NCBI GenBank assembly: GCA_033816765.1
Contig: CM066296.1
Span: 372,001-436,000, forward strand
Reading direction: 5' to 3'
Source of the DNA: Nothopassalora personata
Taxonomy: Eukaryota > Ascomycota > Dothideomycetes > Mycosphaerellales > Mycosphaerellaceae
Length of the DNA: 64,000 nucleotides
Shown here: positions 1 to 10,132 of the stretch, in pieces
Layout of the letters: each line of letters begins with the position of its first letter
How positions within the stretch are numbered: position 1 is the first letter of the stretch
Made by a program: the position numbers and the translations under genes
Notes under the pieces: model-generated
What the model saw: the letters and a program-made list of their open reading frames with translations, nothing else
Databases searched by the model: none
Told to the model about the DNA's origin: nothing

Positions 1-190
1 CGCGCGTGCTCTCGTAAATAGACTCTTCGAACGCGCCTTGGAGAGAGGGGATGGGGTGCACCGGAGGGATATGGATCCCCGACTCCGAGTGGTCGTCGTC
101 GTGATCATCGTGCTCGTCGCGGACTGACAGAGAGTGAAACTCATCCTCGCTCCCGCTGTCATAATGGGCTGCTACGGCGGCGACGGCCAT
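1..190 (-). CDS. Partial unknown protein, N-terminal 63 codons
   Basis: An open frame starts at an ATG on the minus strand (188-190) and runs off the left edge without a stop. It begins MAVAAVAAHYDSGSEDEF, followed by a very acidic, His/Asp-rich stretch and a proline-containing segment (IHIPPVHPIP). Composition suggests a disordered, acidic N-terminus, and the first residues are too polar for a signal peptide. No family can be recognised from this fragment. The sustained open frame and amino-acid composition support coding, but the rest of the gene lies outside the window, so the start and even the reality of the gene are only moderately supported. Confidence 0.5.
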   Translation of the reverse strand, partial: MAVAAVAAHYDSGSEDEFHSLSVRDEHDDHDDDHSESGIHIPPVHPIPSLQGAFEESIYESTR

Positions 191-923
191 GCCGGCGGAC
201 AGTGGCACACGCAGCAGCCGGCCGTTGTGCGGGTGAAACAATAGCAGTTGACTCGCTAGCTATATAGATAGCTGCAGATACTGCATGTAGCTGAACACAG
301 GGCATATGTCAGCGCGCTATTGGCTGGGAAGTGCTCTGCACTGGCGCACATGACATATGGACATAGCCGCGAGCGGGAGGCGGAGGACGAGACCGGTAGG
401 TTTCCTGCAGGCGACGACGCAAAGCGGGCGTATGAAGGAGTCGGACGGTGCAAGCTTGATGGCATGAGGTGGGTTATATGGTGTGGCACAAGGCCCGCAG
501 CGCAGCTGTGAGCCTGTTTGCGCTGTGATGAGAGAGAGAGGGAGAGTAGAGAGAGCGACAGAGCTTTGGAGGGGAGTGAAACGCTGAAGTGTAAGACCAG
601 CATGTGGCTGCGCAGGGGTCGTCAAGCTTCAAGGTACATACCATATATGTAACTACCGGGTATATGCGATCGACGCGGGCGTAGCACTCCCCGCGTACCT
701 ACCACACTACTGCAGCCAAATCCGGTCTATTTTCGAGCTGACCCTGCGAGCTCCACTCCACACCGCGGAGCAATGTACTGTACAGTAATGTACATAGCAG
801 GACTTGCGACGTCCACGTGTTTCAGATCCATCCCCACCATAGAAATCCCGAAGCGTCACCAGACCTCTGCTGAGCCCGTGGGAAGCACTGCATCCAGCTG
901 CACATGGTCAGACGCGTCGGCAC
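191..923. other. Intergenic region with GA-rich tract
   Basis: No convincing gene. It contains a GA-rich simple-sequence tract at about 522-560 and lies upstream of both the left-edge gene (-) and the 329-aa gene (+), so it probably carries both promoters. Short open frames here overlap on both strands and show no recognisable domain. Confidence 0.5.
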
Positions 924-1913
924 ATGGCGACTCCCCATGTCGAGCACACATTCCATGGCGACAGTCGGCTCCTCAACGCCACACTGGAGCAAAGGGCAGA
1001 GATACGGCAAGCGCTCACGACATTGCAGCAGCAACTACAACGACTCGAGGGCTCTCCGATCCAGGTCACTGCTGACATCAAGTGCCATGTCTCCGGATCG
1101 CAACCCAAGGAACACGCGTATTCTGTATCCATCACTGATGTTGCCTTCGACACTGCAGCATTCGCGCGATCCAAGGTATCGGCTACGCGCGATGGTGCTG
1201 TAGCAATGTCGCCAGCAGCACCAGGGCAGAACGATCGCAGGAGTTCTTTGATACGAAGCGCGCCAGACGACGATGATGTTGTGGAAGTTCAGGGACCAAA
1301 GAGAGCGCGTACTGATGGCCCGGATGGAAATGCTGATGATGGAAACGCCATGAAGCAAGTTAACGAGCTGTCGACGTTCGTGCGAAGTTGGCATGATGAG
1401 TGGACGCGACAGGGAGGCTGGTTGTTTGACACACTGAACGCCACCAACAAGCTGTCCACTGAGTCGAAAGCATCCATCGACAAAAAGCTAGACTCGGTCC
1501 AAGACATTCTTGGCCAGAGTATCAATGCTGCTAGTGCGACTACGATGGGCGAACTCGCCACCATCACGAAGCTGCTGCCATGGTTAGAACACTGCCGAAA
1601 GGCCAGTGCTGACAAAGGGCAGGCCAGGGAGGAGAAATGGCGATCGAGTTCCGCCACCTTTCATGATCAGACGCGACGGGATAGAGAAGCTGCGGAGCGG
1701 CGATTGGAGGAGAAAATGGAAGCGCAGCAGCGGCTGTTGATCAAAGTCGCGGAAGCGAATGGTGTCGATGTGGACGATTTGAGCGACAAACCGCGCAGCA
1801 GAGAGGAGAGCTTGGGCGCGCAGCTAAGGGCAGAGCTGAATCTTGAAGCAGCTCGTGCAGCTGGCAATGGAATCCTGACGAAGTATAACAACACGATCAA
1901 CATCGACGACTGA
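924..1913 (+). CDS. Hypothetical coiled-coil protein, 329 aa
   Basis: Single uninterrupted frame of 329 codons from ATG 924 to TGA 1911-1913. I do not recognise the family. Visible features: a Gln/Leu-rich heptad-like segment around residues 20-42; a low-complexity, Asp-rich middle with a basic patch (PKRARTDG, about residues 127-134) that could be a nuclear localisation signal; and a long charged helix rich in Arg/Glu (about residues 235-310) typical of a coiled coil. There is no signal peptide or membrane segment. The gene is convergent with the D-serine dehydratase gene, with only 61 bp between the two stop codons, so their 3' UTRs should overlap. A nuclear or structural role is a guess from composition only. 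Confidence 0.7.
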   Translation: MATPHVEHTFHGDSRLLNATLEQRAEIRQALTTLQQQLQRLEGSPIQVTADIKCHVSGSQPKEHAYSVSITDVAFDTAAFARSKVSATRDGAVAMSPAAPGQNDRRSSLIRSAPDDDDVVEVQGPKRARTDGPDGNADDGNAMKQVNELSTFVRSWHDEWTRQGGWLFDTLNATNKLSTESKASIDKKLDSVQDILGQSINAASATTMGELATITKLLPWLEHCRKASADKGQAREEKWRSSSATFHDQTRRDREAAERRLEEKMEAQQRLLIKVAEANGVDVDDLSDKPRSREESLGAQLRAELNLEAARAAGNGILTKYNNTINIDD

Positions 1914-1974
1914 ACGGCGCTCAAGAGCGACACGCGCGAGTGAGTCTGGATCTACATAATCGAATCTGCGAGGA

Positions 1975-3451
1975 TCACCACCCGCGCCACCTGATCCAGA
2001 CATCTACAATTGTCTCAGGGTCTGACTGCTCAGAGTCTACAACGAGGTACCACCCGAAGTTGACACCTGCTATACACGCATGATTTGGCCAGACCAGAAG
2101 CTTCTCACCCACCTCGAGAGGTCGCACGTTGTCTTGTGGACCTTCCCAACGAAGGTTGCCGTGCTCCTGACTGACCTTACCAACGATCCAGCCAGTCTTT
2201 GAGCCTTCTGGATCATAATGCTGGCCTTCCTGCGCAGGCCAAGGCGTGATCACTCCCCAGCCTGGGTAGCTCTTACATGGCTCACGGCCAAGAACGATAG
2301 AGCCTGCCGCTATCAATGCCTCTGGCTTGTCGCTTCGGTCGGTGTAGACGCTCGCTACTTCTGCTAGAATGCGAAACCCGAGGTCTTTGAAGGACAGCAG
2401 GCTTTGGCCAGGATCGTTTACGGCGTGCTGTGGCCTTGCACGAGTGGCGAGTTGCTGCATGTCCATCACTGGGTAGACACCGCCATGAAACTCAACTGCG
2501 AAAGACTCTGAACACTTCTTGATCATGTCTCCATACTGCTTTCCTGTCTTGGACTCTTCAAGCAAATTCTGGATTGAGGTTGTTGTCGGTGTTGCACCAA
2601 GTGAAAGCACCACTTTTGAAGCATTGGCGTTGTTGCGGATGTTTGCTCCAGCGCTTTTGAGAAATGCCACCGCTCCCTCTTCAAGGCCGCGAAGCTCTTT
2701 AGCCATCGACTCTAGTGCTTCTTCGGGACTGCTGACATCGTACGAAAGGCCGTAATGTGTATAGATTCCGCCAAGAGTGAGCTTGCTTGACGCCGCAAGC
2801 GCATACGCGATGTCTGCCAGCTGTTTCGAATCCGCTGGAACACCTTCGCGATGATAGCCAACATCGATGTTCACCCAAACCGGAATTTGTCCTGGCCAAG
2901 TGTCGTCGTTCACTTCAGCCAGAAATTCGATGTGTGCAGGGTGATCGACGAAGAGGCCGACAGTCCCGTCACCAAGGATTCGAGCGATTGCAGCCAACCT
3001 CGGCACCGCAGATGGAACTACGGGAAGACCATACAGGACATTCACCTCGTCACCTCTCGCTTTACGCTTCAGGAGGAAAGGCGTCAGATGCTCGATCTCG
3101 CTCACTGTCGATGCCACCAGCTTGACTGACTTTGAGTCTGTGCCGACTTGCAGTTCTGATATCTCTGTTGTCTGTGGAACATTTAAGCAAGGACACTATT
3201 CTGAACGACCAAGAGAACCGTACCTTGTGAGTCTTTACATGTGCCCGAAACGATAGACCCAGCTTCTCGGCGGTCCCCAGCATCAGCCTACAGTTCCTCC
3301 TGACCACGGCCGCATCAATAATGGCGGCCGGTGCTTGCACATCCTTGATCTTCTGTCCGACGAACTGTAGCTTGAGTGATGCTTCCGAGGGGCTAGGGTA
3401 CAGTGATGCTGCTCTGAAATCCTGCGTGCCTGTTCGTATAGAAGCAGCCAT
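1975..3451 (-). CDS. D-serine dehydratase (PLP and zinc dependent)
   Basis: Predicted 474-aa protein in two exons: 3451-3224 and 3171-1975, with a 52-bp GT-AG intron (3172-3223). Splicing joins HVKTHK to TTEISELQVG and recreates the family motif HVKTHKT that carries the PLP-binding lysine (residues 71-77). The N-terminal part is the alanine-racemase-like TIM-barrel (PAAIIDAAVVRRN near residue 45). The C-terminal beta domain holds the zinc site PNHAC (His about 440, Cys about 442) characteristic of eukaryotic D-serine dehydratases (yeast Dsd1, EC 4.3.1.18), which convert D-serine to pyruvate and ammonia. The related D-threonine aldolase family shares the fold, but the PNHAC motif near the C-terminus and the length favour D-serine dehydratase. 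The start ATG at 3449-3451 was chosen because conserved-looking sequence begins just after it; an upstream in-frame ATG at 3580 would add 43 residues of unlikely sequence. Confidence 0.85.
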
Positions 3452-3852
3452 CTTGTTTGCTTGGACTACGAATTGCAATTCGAATGGATTTTTAAATACA
3501 TGTTGGCCGGTCGCCGGACTCGGCCAGCGCCAGGAGATGGTTCCTGCGATCTGGTCTACATACGAATTGACACCGGTCAAGTCCTCTTCTTGAAGCTGCC
3601 ATGTGACTCAATCACCTCGGACCGTTAAATCTCCAGCAAATACTGCAAACATTGGGTTTGCAAAACGTTATCCCGACGCCCTTCGAAGTACGAGGTGAAA
3701 TCGTTAACGCTCAGTCAGCATACGTGGGGCCCGTCGGCTAGAGCTATGGCCGATCTCTTTTCGCCGCATCAAGTCACAGGCCCTCACAATCAATACTCGA
3801 CCACATGCATTGACACGCTATTGCTCAACCAGACATTGCATCTCGTATACGA

Positions 3853-4986
3853 ATGGAGAACCAGCCCAAGAGAAAAGCAGACCATTCGCTCGGCGGGGAT
3901 GATAAGCGATCGAAGGTGTGCTTCAGTGTGATGAAATCATCAAATTACTGCTGCAAGAAAGCACATGGGCTGATATTACGCGCAGACCAAAAAGGAGTGG
4001 CGCGTTCCGAGGAAAAATGACCACGGTGCAGTATCCGCTAAAGCCATTCAGCCAGGGGATACTGGATTTTGGGTGACTTGCCAGAAGAACAAGGAAGGCA
4101 AATGTGTGCACGAAATGCGTGACTGGTTAACAGACCTGGCGGAACGTCTCTATCCTGAAACCCTGGAAGCAAAGGCGCCCGATGCGATGAATGAGGACGC
4201 AGGCGAGGAGGACGTCGACATTGAGAAAGCCATAGCAGCTGAAGTCAAGGATATTCGAAAACCTGCAGCAGCTCAGCTTTTCACTCCGATCAAGCTTGAC
4301 ATGCAGTGCGGTGAGTACTGGTAGACCTCAATTCTGGGCGCGGTGCTGATGCCCAGTGCAGTCGTGTTCTTCAAGACGATCGCACCAGTCGAGCCTGTCT
4401 CGTTGGTGAAAACGATTTGCGAAGAAGCCATGGCGGATAAACAGCGCAAGCGAACAAGATTCACGAAACGACTCTCACCCATGACCTTGATGGGCCGAGC
4501 ATCAGCGGAAGGTCTGGAAAAGGTAGCGATAGAAGTGCTTGCACCGCATTTTCATCAAGAGCCTTTTCAGAGGCGGAAGGTACGCGGTAGCGGCCCAAAG
4601 GCCAGCTTAGAGCTCGAGCTGTACGACTTTATTTCCCGCCGGATCTAACACCTCATCCAGTTCGCAATCCGGCCTACTCTCCGAAACCACAACATCTTGT
4701 CGCGCGACGCAATCATCAAGCAGGTGGCGTCCATCGTCGGACAAGGCCACGTGGTCGACCTGCAGAACTACGAGCTTTTAATCGTGGTTGAAGTCTATCA
4801 GGTGCGTGGCTGAACTTGATTTCTCACATGCTTGCTAAACCAAGGAGTCCAGCGCTTTCGTTTGATGCTGACTGGGTACAGAACGTCTGCGGCGTCAGTG
4901 TGATCGATAACAGCTTCGAGAGGTTGAAGCGTTATAACATATCGGAAATCTTCGAGCCAACGCCGAAAGATGCAGAGGTGACTTGA
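3853..4986 (+). CDS. TAN1: tRNA acetyltransferase adaptor TAN1 (THUMP domain)
   Basis: Five exons give a 283-aa protein: 3853-3915, 3986-4310, 4362-4579, 4661-4801 and 4882-4986. All introns are GT-AG and phases are consistent. Key segments are a basic N-terminus, KKEWRVPRK, GDTGFWVTCQKNKEGKC, DIEKAIAAEVKDIRKP, then a THUMP domain (about residues 115-235) with VVFFKTIAPVEPVSLV, FTKRLSPMTLMGRA, FAIRPTLRNHN and GQGHVVDLQNYELLIVVEVY, ending in the conserved CGVSVIDNSFERLKRYN and EIFEPTPKD. Length and motif order match yeast Tan1/THUMPD1, which binds tRNA and works with the Kre33/NAT10 acetyltransferase to make N4-acetylcytidine at position 12 of serine and leucine tRNAs. The divergent D-serine dehydratase gene begins about 400 bp upstream on the other strand. 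The exon 5 stop follows directly after the conserved C-terminus. Confidence 0.9.
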
Positions 4987-6255
4987 ATCACTAGCCTTGC
5001 AGAACAACTCGCGAGAGGTCATCGGCGTTCAAGACGTCGATCAAACCAAAGTCATTACGGAACCGCGCGAGGGCTCGGTCAATTATCTATAGAAAGAAAC
5101 GGCTGCATTGTGGTGGGATCCACGATCGCAAGTGTTCCTCTTTGTGATTGCACAGGCGAATATATGAGGCGAGGAGGATCATCGGCCGTTCCGGATCACT
5201 GAAATTCTTCGCTTGCTGGAACGAGGCGCCTTGTTGCCGAAAGCTCAAAAGATCGCGGCCATGCGCTGCGATGCACCGATATCGAATATGCAAGCCCCAG
5301 CAGCAAGAACCCGGACATTTGCGGGCGGCAGCAAGATCTCTGGACACCCCTTTCCGATCATCTACATCTGCAGGGACGGCTTATCTACGATCTTGTGTTG
5401 CCTCAAAAACGTGCAAAGCGTGCGTTCCGCGTGGAAACCCAGGATCCCGACGTCCCGACAGCGAGTCGGTGGGGCACAACATCGCACTGGACTTCTGACC
5501 TAGCTTGTGGAACAAGCGCCCACCCAGATCGACATATCCGAACGCGCGGGTTTTCGTCGTGACGTCTTGCAAGTCGTGCAAGGTGTCTCGACAGCACTTC
5601 GGACTTGTCTTTCATGGTGCACCATTTGAGATTTGTTGCATTTCTTCCAGCGAAACCACACCACGCTTTCACTGGACTTCATTGGCCGGTGCGGATCGGC
5701 ACTAGTACCTCAATAGACGAACGCTGACGACTTTCCTCGCTTCCCTCCGAGTCTATTTGATGGCGAGAACGCCAAATGGATCCTGCTTACGATCAAGCAG
5801 GGCGCGAAGTGAGAGAATTTCAAGACTGCGCAACTTGACCTTCCTATATGGGTCTTTGGCTTGCAGCCGTGACAGTCGTTGGCATGCAAGATTACCTAGT
5901 CATCAGGTCCTCGCTAGGGACCGAGCCCTCGGTTCTCGATCCGCGGTGTATGCCCACTGACATCGTATATATGCTACCACATAGATTGCACCACAAGCGC
6001 AATGGCGTTGACATGTAGGAGCATGACTATGTGGCGGTTGTAGCTAAACGACGTCGTCTTCTACACGTCAACGGACTCGGGCTTCATCGGTGAACGTGCA
6101 GTACTCGTCCGACATCCCCATCAACCATCATCTGTATCGACTGCCCAGCCCAGGGAGATGCCCGGTGTTTCTTGATCTTGCAGCTTACACGTTCCATTCA
6201 GACCGCACGAACGAGGGTGTCGTATAATCAAGACCGACGGGTCATCGAATACAAA
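4987..6255. other. Intergenic region, no gene recognised
   Basis: 1.3 kb without a frame that resembles a known protein. Open frames at 5148-5503 and on the opposite strand at 5381-5672 overlap one another and look like chance. An ATG at 6172 is in frame with the downstream phosphotransferase-like gene and may lie in its 5' leader. Confidence 0.5.
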
Positions 6256-7499
6256 ATGACGGCCATCCTCTCGCCAATCTCATCACCACCTCAACCCATC
6301 TGCGAACCTCTCATTCCCACCAGCATGTCGAGACCGCCGGATCGTGGAACAGTTCACCAAGTCGCTGTCAAGGCACTACAGACCAAGGCCGTACGAATCG
6401 AAAGACTCGATGGCAGTGTCTTCAGGAACTTCCGCCTTCAACCAACATCAGACTACTTCTACGTCCTGAAATGCCGGCCATCCTCACACGTACGACTCCT
6501 CGGGCAAGAAGAAGAACGACTCCAAACCGAAGCTCTCGTCCTTCAATCTCTGCGAGATAGACCCGACATCCTGGCCCCGCGCCTCATCGAATACCACACC
6601 ACGTCGATCCCCATAGGAAGCCCTTACCTCATCAGCGGACCTTTCAAGGGCTCTATCCTCTCTGACATAGAAGCCTCCCTCTCCCGCCAAGCTTTCGCTA
6701 GCATCGACAAGAGTCTCGGCCAATACGTACGTCAACTCTCCCACATCTGCGGCCCAGACTTCGGCGCCGTCCGCGCCGGAACTCCCCCAGGCTGCCCATC
6801 GTGGTCGAGGTGCTTCGCCGCCCTCCTGGAAACTATCCTCCGCGATGGCGAAGATGCCCTGGTCAGTTTACCCTACGACTTCATCCGCGATCAAGTCAGA
6901 CGGCATAGGCAGGTTCTGGATCAGATTAGCCAGCCACGACTTGTGCTGTTGGAAATGGGTAGTGATCAGAATGTTATCGTCAATACGAATGACTATACCA
7001 TTGCTGGCTTGCTGGACTTTTCGACGGCGATTTGGGGCGATCCGTTCATGAGTGATTGTTTTCACAAGCCGCGGGTTGGGTTCGCGGAGGGATTTGGGAG
7101 GTTACCTAACAGGGATAGAGATGAGAGGATTAGGCAGTATTTGTGAGTGCTGATGCGACACCCCGTGTGATTCCCGATGTGTGGTACTGCAGGCGTTATG
7201 TTGCGCGACCCATGGCTTGGAGGGGAACATGCTGACAGGATGCAGGTACGGGTTGTATCATTCGCTGTTGGCGGTTGTGAGGCATTGCTACAGGCCTAGC
7301 GGGGATGGGGATGAATTGGCCGCTAGGAAGACTTTGGTTAGTACCGCACTTCATGTCCTACGTTCGGCGGGGAAGGTGTCGGCATGTTGATGCTTTCCCT
7401 GTCGAGCACGTTGCTTGACCTGTGCCACGTGGTACTAATGGCTTCTTCTTCTGATAGACGCAGGCTCTCACCCAATTGGCGAATATCTCCCGAGGATGA
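6256..7499 (+). CDS. APH-like phosphotransferase family protein, catalytic Asp not seen
   Basis: Three exons, 6256-7142, 7246-7336 and 7458-7499, give 339 aa. The introns have good splice signals (GTGAGT...CTGACAGGATGCAG; GTTAGT...TACTAAT...GATAG). The C-terminal half is an aminoglycoside-phosphotransferase/choline-kinase fold: IAGLLDFSTAIWGDPFMSD matches the metal-binding D-F/W...GDP motif of the family, and YGLYHSLLAVVRHCYR is its usual C-terminal helix. The nucleotide-lobe segment YFYVLKCRPS contains the likely ATP lysine. Oddly, the Brenner motif (normally H-G/W-D-x4-N) reads LLEMGSDQNVIV, so the catalytic aspartate position is occupied by Met or, with a shift, Glu. The protein may be a pseudo-enzyme or use a variant site. 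The substrate is unknown. The start at 6256 (context acaaaATG) is preferred over 6172, which would add 28 residues. Confidence 0.7.
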
Positions 7500-8437
7500 T
7501 ACGCTCGATCTGATATGAATCGGAGACATTATGTCTGCTGACTACAGATCTGAACTGGCAATGCGAGATTGCCATTTACTAAATTGGTGGCGCGATACTG
7601 GAGATCTGCTTGACACGTGCGCCAAGCATCGCGGCCACCAGAGTGCTATTGAAGTCCTGCCTGAGGATAGAGATCGACAGTCAGTGCATGAACATGTGTC
7701 GGAGCGGGCCAGGTCAACCATCGCGACGACTACGATGCAGATGCCTCCTGCGCGAAACGAGCCGCTGCCAGAGTGCCATCGTTCATCGCCGACCGTGGAC
7801 AGCCATGAATACCGATATCGACATGAACGGGTGTCAAGTCTCAGTGTTGGTTCGCGGATCAGAAGCCGGGCCACTTCTATGGCATAGTCTCGTGGTAACA
7901 TGACGATTTTGAGGCAGGTCGCGTCGCACAAGCAGAGGCGGACACAATTTTGTATAGGGCCGAAGAGCGCCTCTGCTACATGGCAGCAGCTCGAAGCTGC
8001 AGCATAGAGTTTGGCGGTGGCGGCGTTCAGACGTAGCGCTGTGTTGGGGCTGAAAGTTTCAAGGACAGGACAAGAAAGTAATACTGCAGCTATACGGCGG
8101 AGAGATCTAGGAGCATGGTGATGCGCACATGCTTCTGTAGACTCGAAAGCACATAGCGGGCGACGGTCTATTAGCCGTGTCGATCAAACACCGCTAAGCC
8201 GAACAGAGTGAACAGCTGGCAGTTTGGTGGACCCTTGATTTCTAATTAGAGCCTAGAGCACGGAGGTAGTGTTGGTGGGGATACGTAGCTAGAACATTTG
8301 CACATATAATATAACACCTTGGTCTCTCTCTTCTTCTTGCGGGTCTCGGGGTACAACCAACGACACGCGCTCACTACCACCACCACCACCTCCTCCAACG
8401 CCACCACCACCAACCAGTAGTGATCCCACGACATACC
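7500..8437. other. Intergenic region / PDI promoter
   Basis: No gene recognised. Short frames at 7531-7931 run on both strands without recognisable domains. The last 70 bases before the PDI start contain CT-rich sequence and ACC/CCA triplet runs (8375-8390 and 8401-8412), consistent with a pyrimidine-rich leader of a highly expressed gene. Confidence 0.5.
8375..8412. repeat. ACC/CCA trinucleotide microsatellite
   Basis: Two runs of the ACC triplet (8375-8390 and 8401-8412) interrupted by tcctccaacg, 25 bases upstream of the PDI start codon, probably within its 5' UTR. Confidence 0.75.
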
Positions 8438-10132
8438 ATGCGTTATTCACAAGCACTGCTGGCTCTGGCCGGCCTGGCTATCGCCAGCGACGTCCATGAG
8501 CTTACCAAGGATACCTTCAAAGACTTTGTGACCGAGAACGAGCTTGTCCTCGCAGAATGTACGTGTAGCAGCTAAGGTCACCTGAGGCAGCACACCACTA
8601 AAAGCTGTCTACTAGTCTTCGCACCATGGTGCGGTCACTGCAAGGCGCTTGCACCGGAATACGAGGAGGCGGCGACAACACTGAAGGAGAAGAGCATTCC
8701 CCTGGCCAAGATCGACTGCACCGAGCAGCAGGATCTCTGCAAGGAATACGGCGTCGAGGGATACCCAACTCTCAAGGTCTTCCGTGGCGAGAAGAACATT
8801 TCGCCATACTCTGGCGCCCGAAAGGCAGACGCCATTGTCTCGTACATGACCAAGCAGTCCCTGCCAGCCGTCTCGCTCCTCACCACACAAGCCGCCCTCG
8901 ACGAGTTCAAGACCGCCGACAAGGTTGTCCTCGTCGCATACCTCGATAAGGACGACAAGACCTCGAACGCCACGTACTCAGAGGTCGCTGAAGAGCTCCG
9001 GGACAGCTACCTCTTCGCAGCTACCTCTGACGCTGACGTGGCCAAGGCTGAGGGTGTGAAGGCACCCGCGATTGTCCTCTACAAGCAGTTCGACGAGGGC
9101 AAGAATGAGTTCACCGAGAAGTTCGACAAGAAGGCCATTACCGAGTTCGCCAAGGTCGCCGCGACTCCATTGGTTGGCGAGATTGGCCCAGAAACATATG
9201 CCGGATATATCGACGTAGGTTTTGACTGCACATCCTCGCTCACGATGACTAAACTGACAAATGCGTAGTCCGGCCTTCCACTCGCATACATCTTTGCCGA
9301 GACCGCCGAGGAGCGCGACTCGCTCGCCAAGGACCTCAAGCCAGTTGCTGAAGAGTACAAGGGCAAGGTCAGCTTCGCTACCATCGACGCCTCCGCCTTT
9401 GGCCAGCACGCTGGCAACCTCAATCTCGAAGTCGGCAAGTGGCCAGCTTTCGCCATCCAAGACGTCGCCAAGAACCAGAAGTTCCCATATCAGTCCGCCG
9501 GCGACATCAAGGAGCTCACCGCAAAGAAGATTGGTAAGTACGTGAAGGACTTCGTCGCTGGCAAGATCGAGCCAAGCATCAAGAGCGAGCCACTCCCTGA
9601 GAAGCGCGAGAAGGGCACCGTCCAGATCGTCGTCGCAAAGAACTACGAGGACATTGTCATAAACTCCGACAAGGACGTCCTTCTCGAGTTCTACGCTCCA
9701 TGGTGCGGACACTGCAAGGCTCTTGCACCAAAGTACGATGAGCTTGCCAGCCTCTACAAGGCCTACGAGGACAAGATCGTCATCGCCAAGGTTGATGCTA
9801 CTGCCAACGACGTCCCAGAAGAGATTTCGGGCTTCCCAACCATCAAGCTCTTCAAGAAGGGCGAGAAGTCCGAGCCAATCGACTACAACGGCTCGCGAAC
9901 TGTTGAGGATCTCGCCAACTTCATCCGCGACAACGGCTCTGACAAGATCGACGCATACGTTGAAGCTGCTGGTGAGACTGAGACCGTTGAGACCGATGGC
10001 ATGCCACAACAGGCTGCTGCTGCCACCGAGGGCGTGAAGGAGAAGGTCAAGGAGGAAGTGAAGAAGGCTGCTGAGGCCGCCAAGGATGCTATTCTTGATA
10101 GCGACGAGGTCGCTGACCACGACGAGTTGTAA
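8438..10132 (+). CDS. PDI1: Protein disulfide isomerase (ER, HDEL)
   Basis: Three exons, 8438-8558, 8616-9214 and 9269-10132, give 527 aa. An N-terminal signal peptide (MRYSQALLALAGLAIAS) is followed by the a-b-b'-a' thioredoxin arrangement. The first active site APWCGHC has Cys46 and Cys49; the second APWCGHC has Cys386 and Cys389. The non-catalytic b and b' domains lie between. The C-terminal tail is Ala/Lys/Glu-rich and ends in the ER retrieval signal HDEL. The enzyme forms and isomerises disulfides in secretory proteins in the ER lumen. Length and layout are normal for fungal PDI1. Splicing at the first intron joins GAA-T to TC-TTC, recreating EFFAPWCGHC. A possible donor at 9532 (ggtaagta) is not used, because the frame continues through it with conserved sequence. 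Confidence 0.95.

Noticed and set aside
4987..5100. A sixth exon of TAN1 after a very short intron (from about 5005)
   Set aside because: It would need an intron of about 25 bases, below the usual minimum, and the conserved family C-terminus already ends at the TGA 4984-4986.
8978..10120. 380-codon frame antisense to PDI
   Set aside because: Leu/Val-rich mirror of the GC-biased PDI exon with no family features; a shadow of the real gene.
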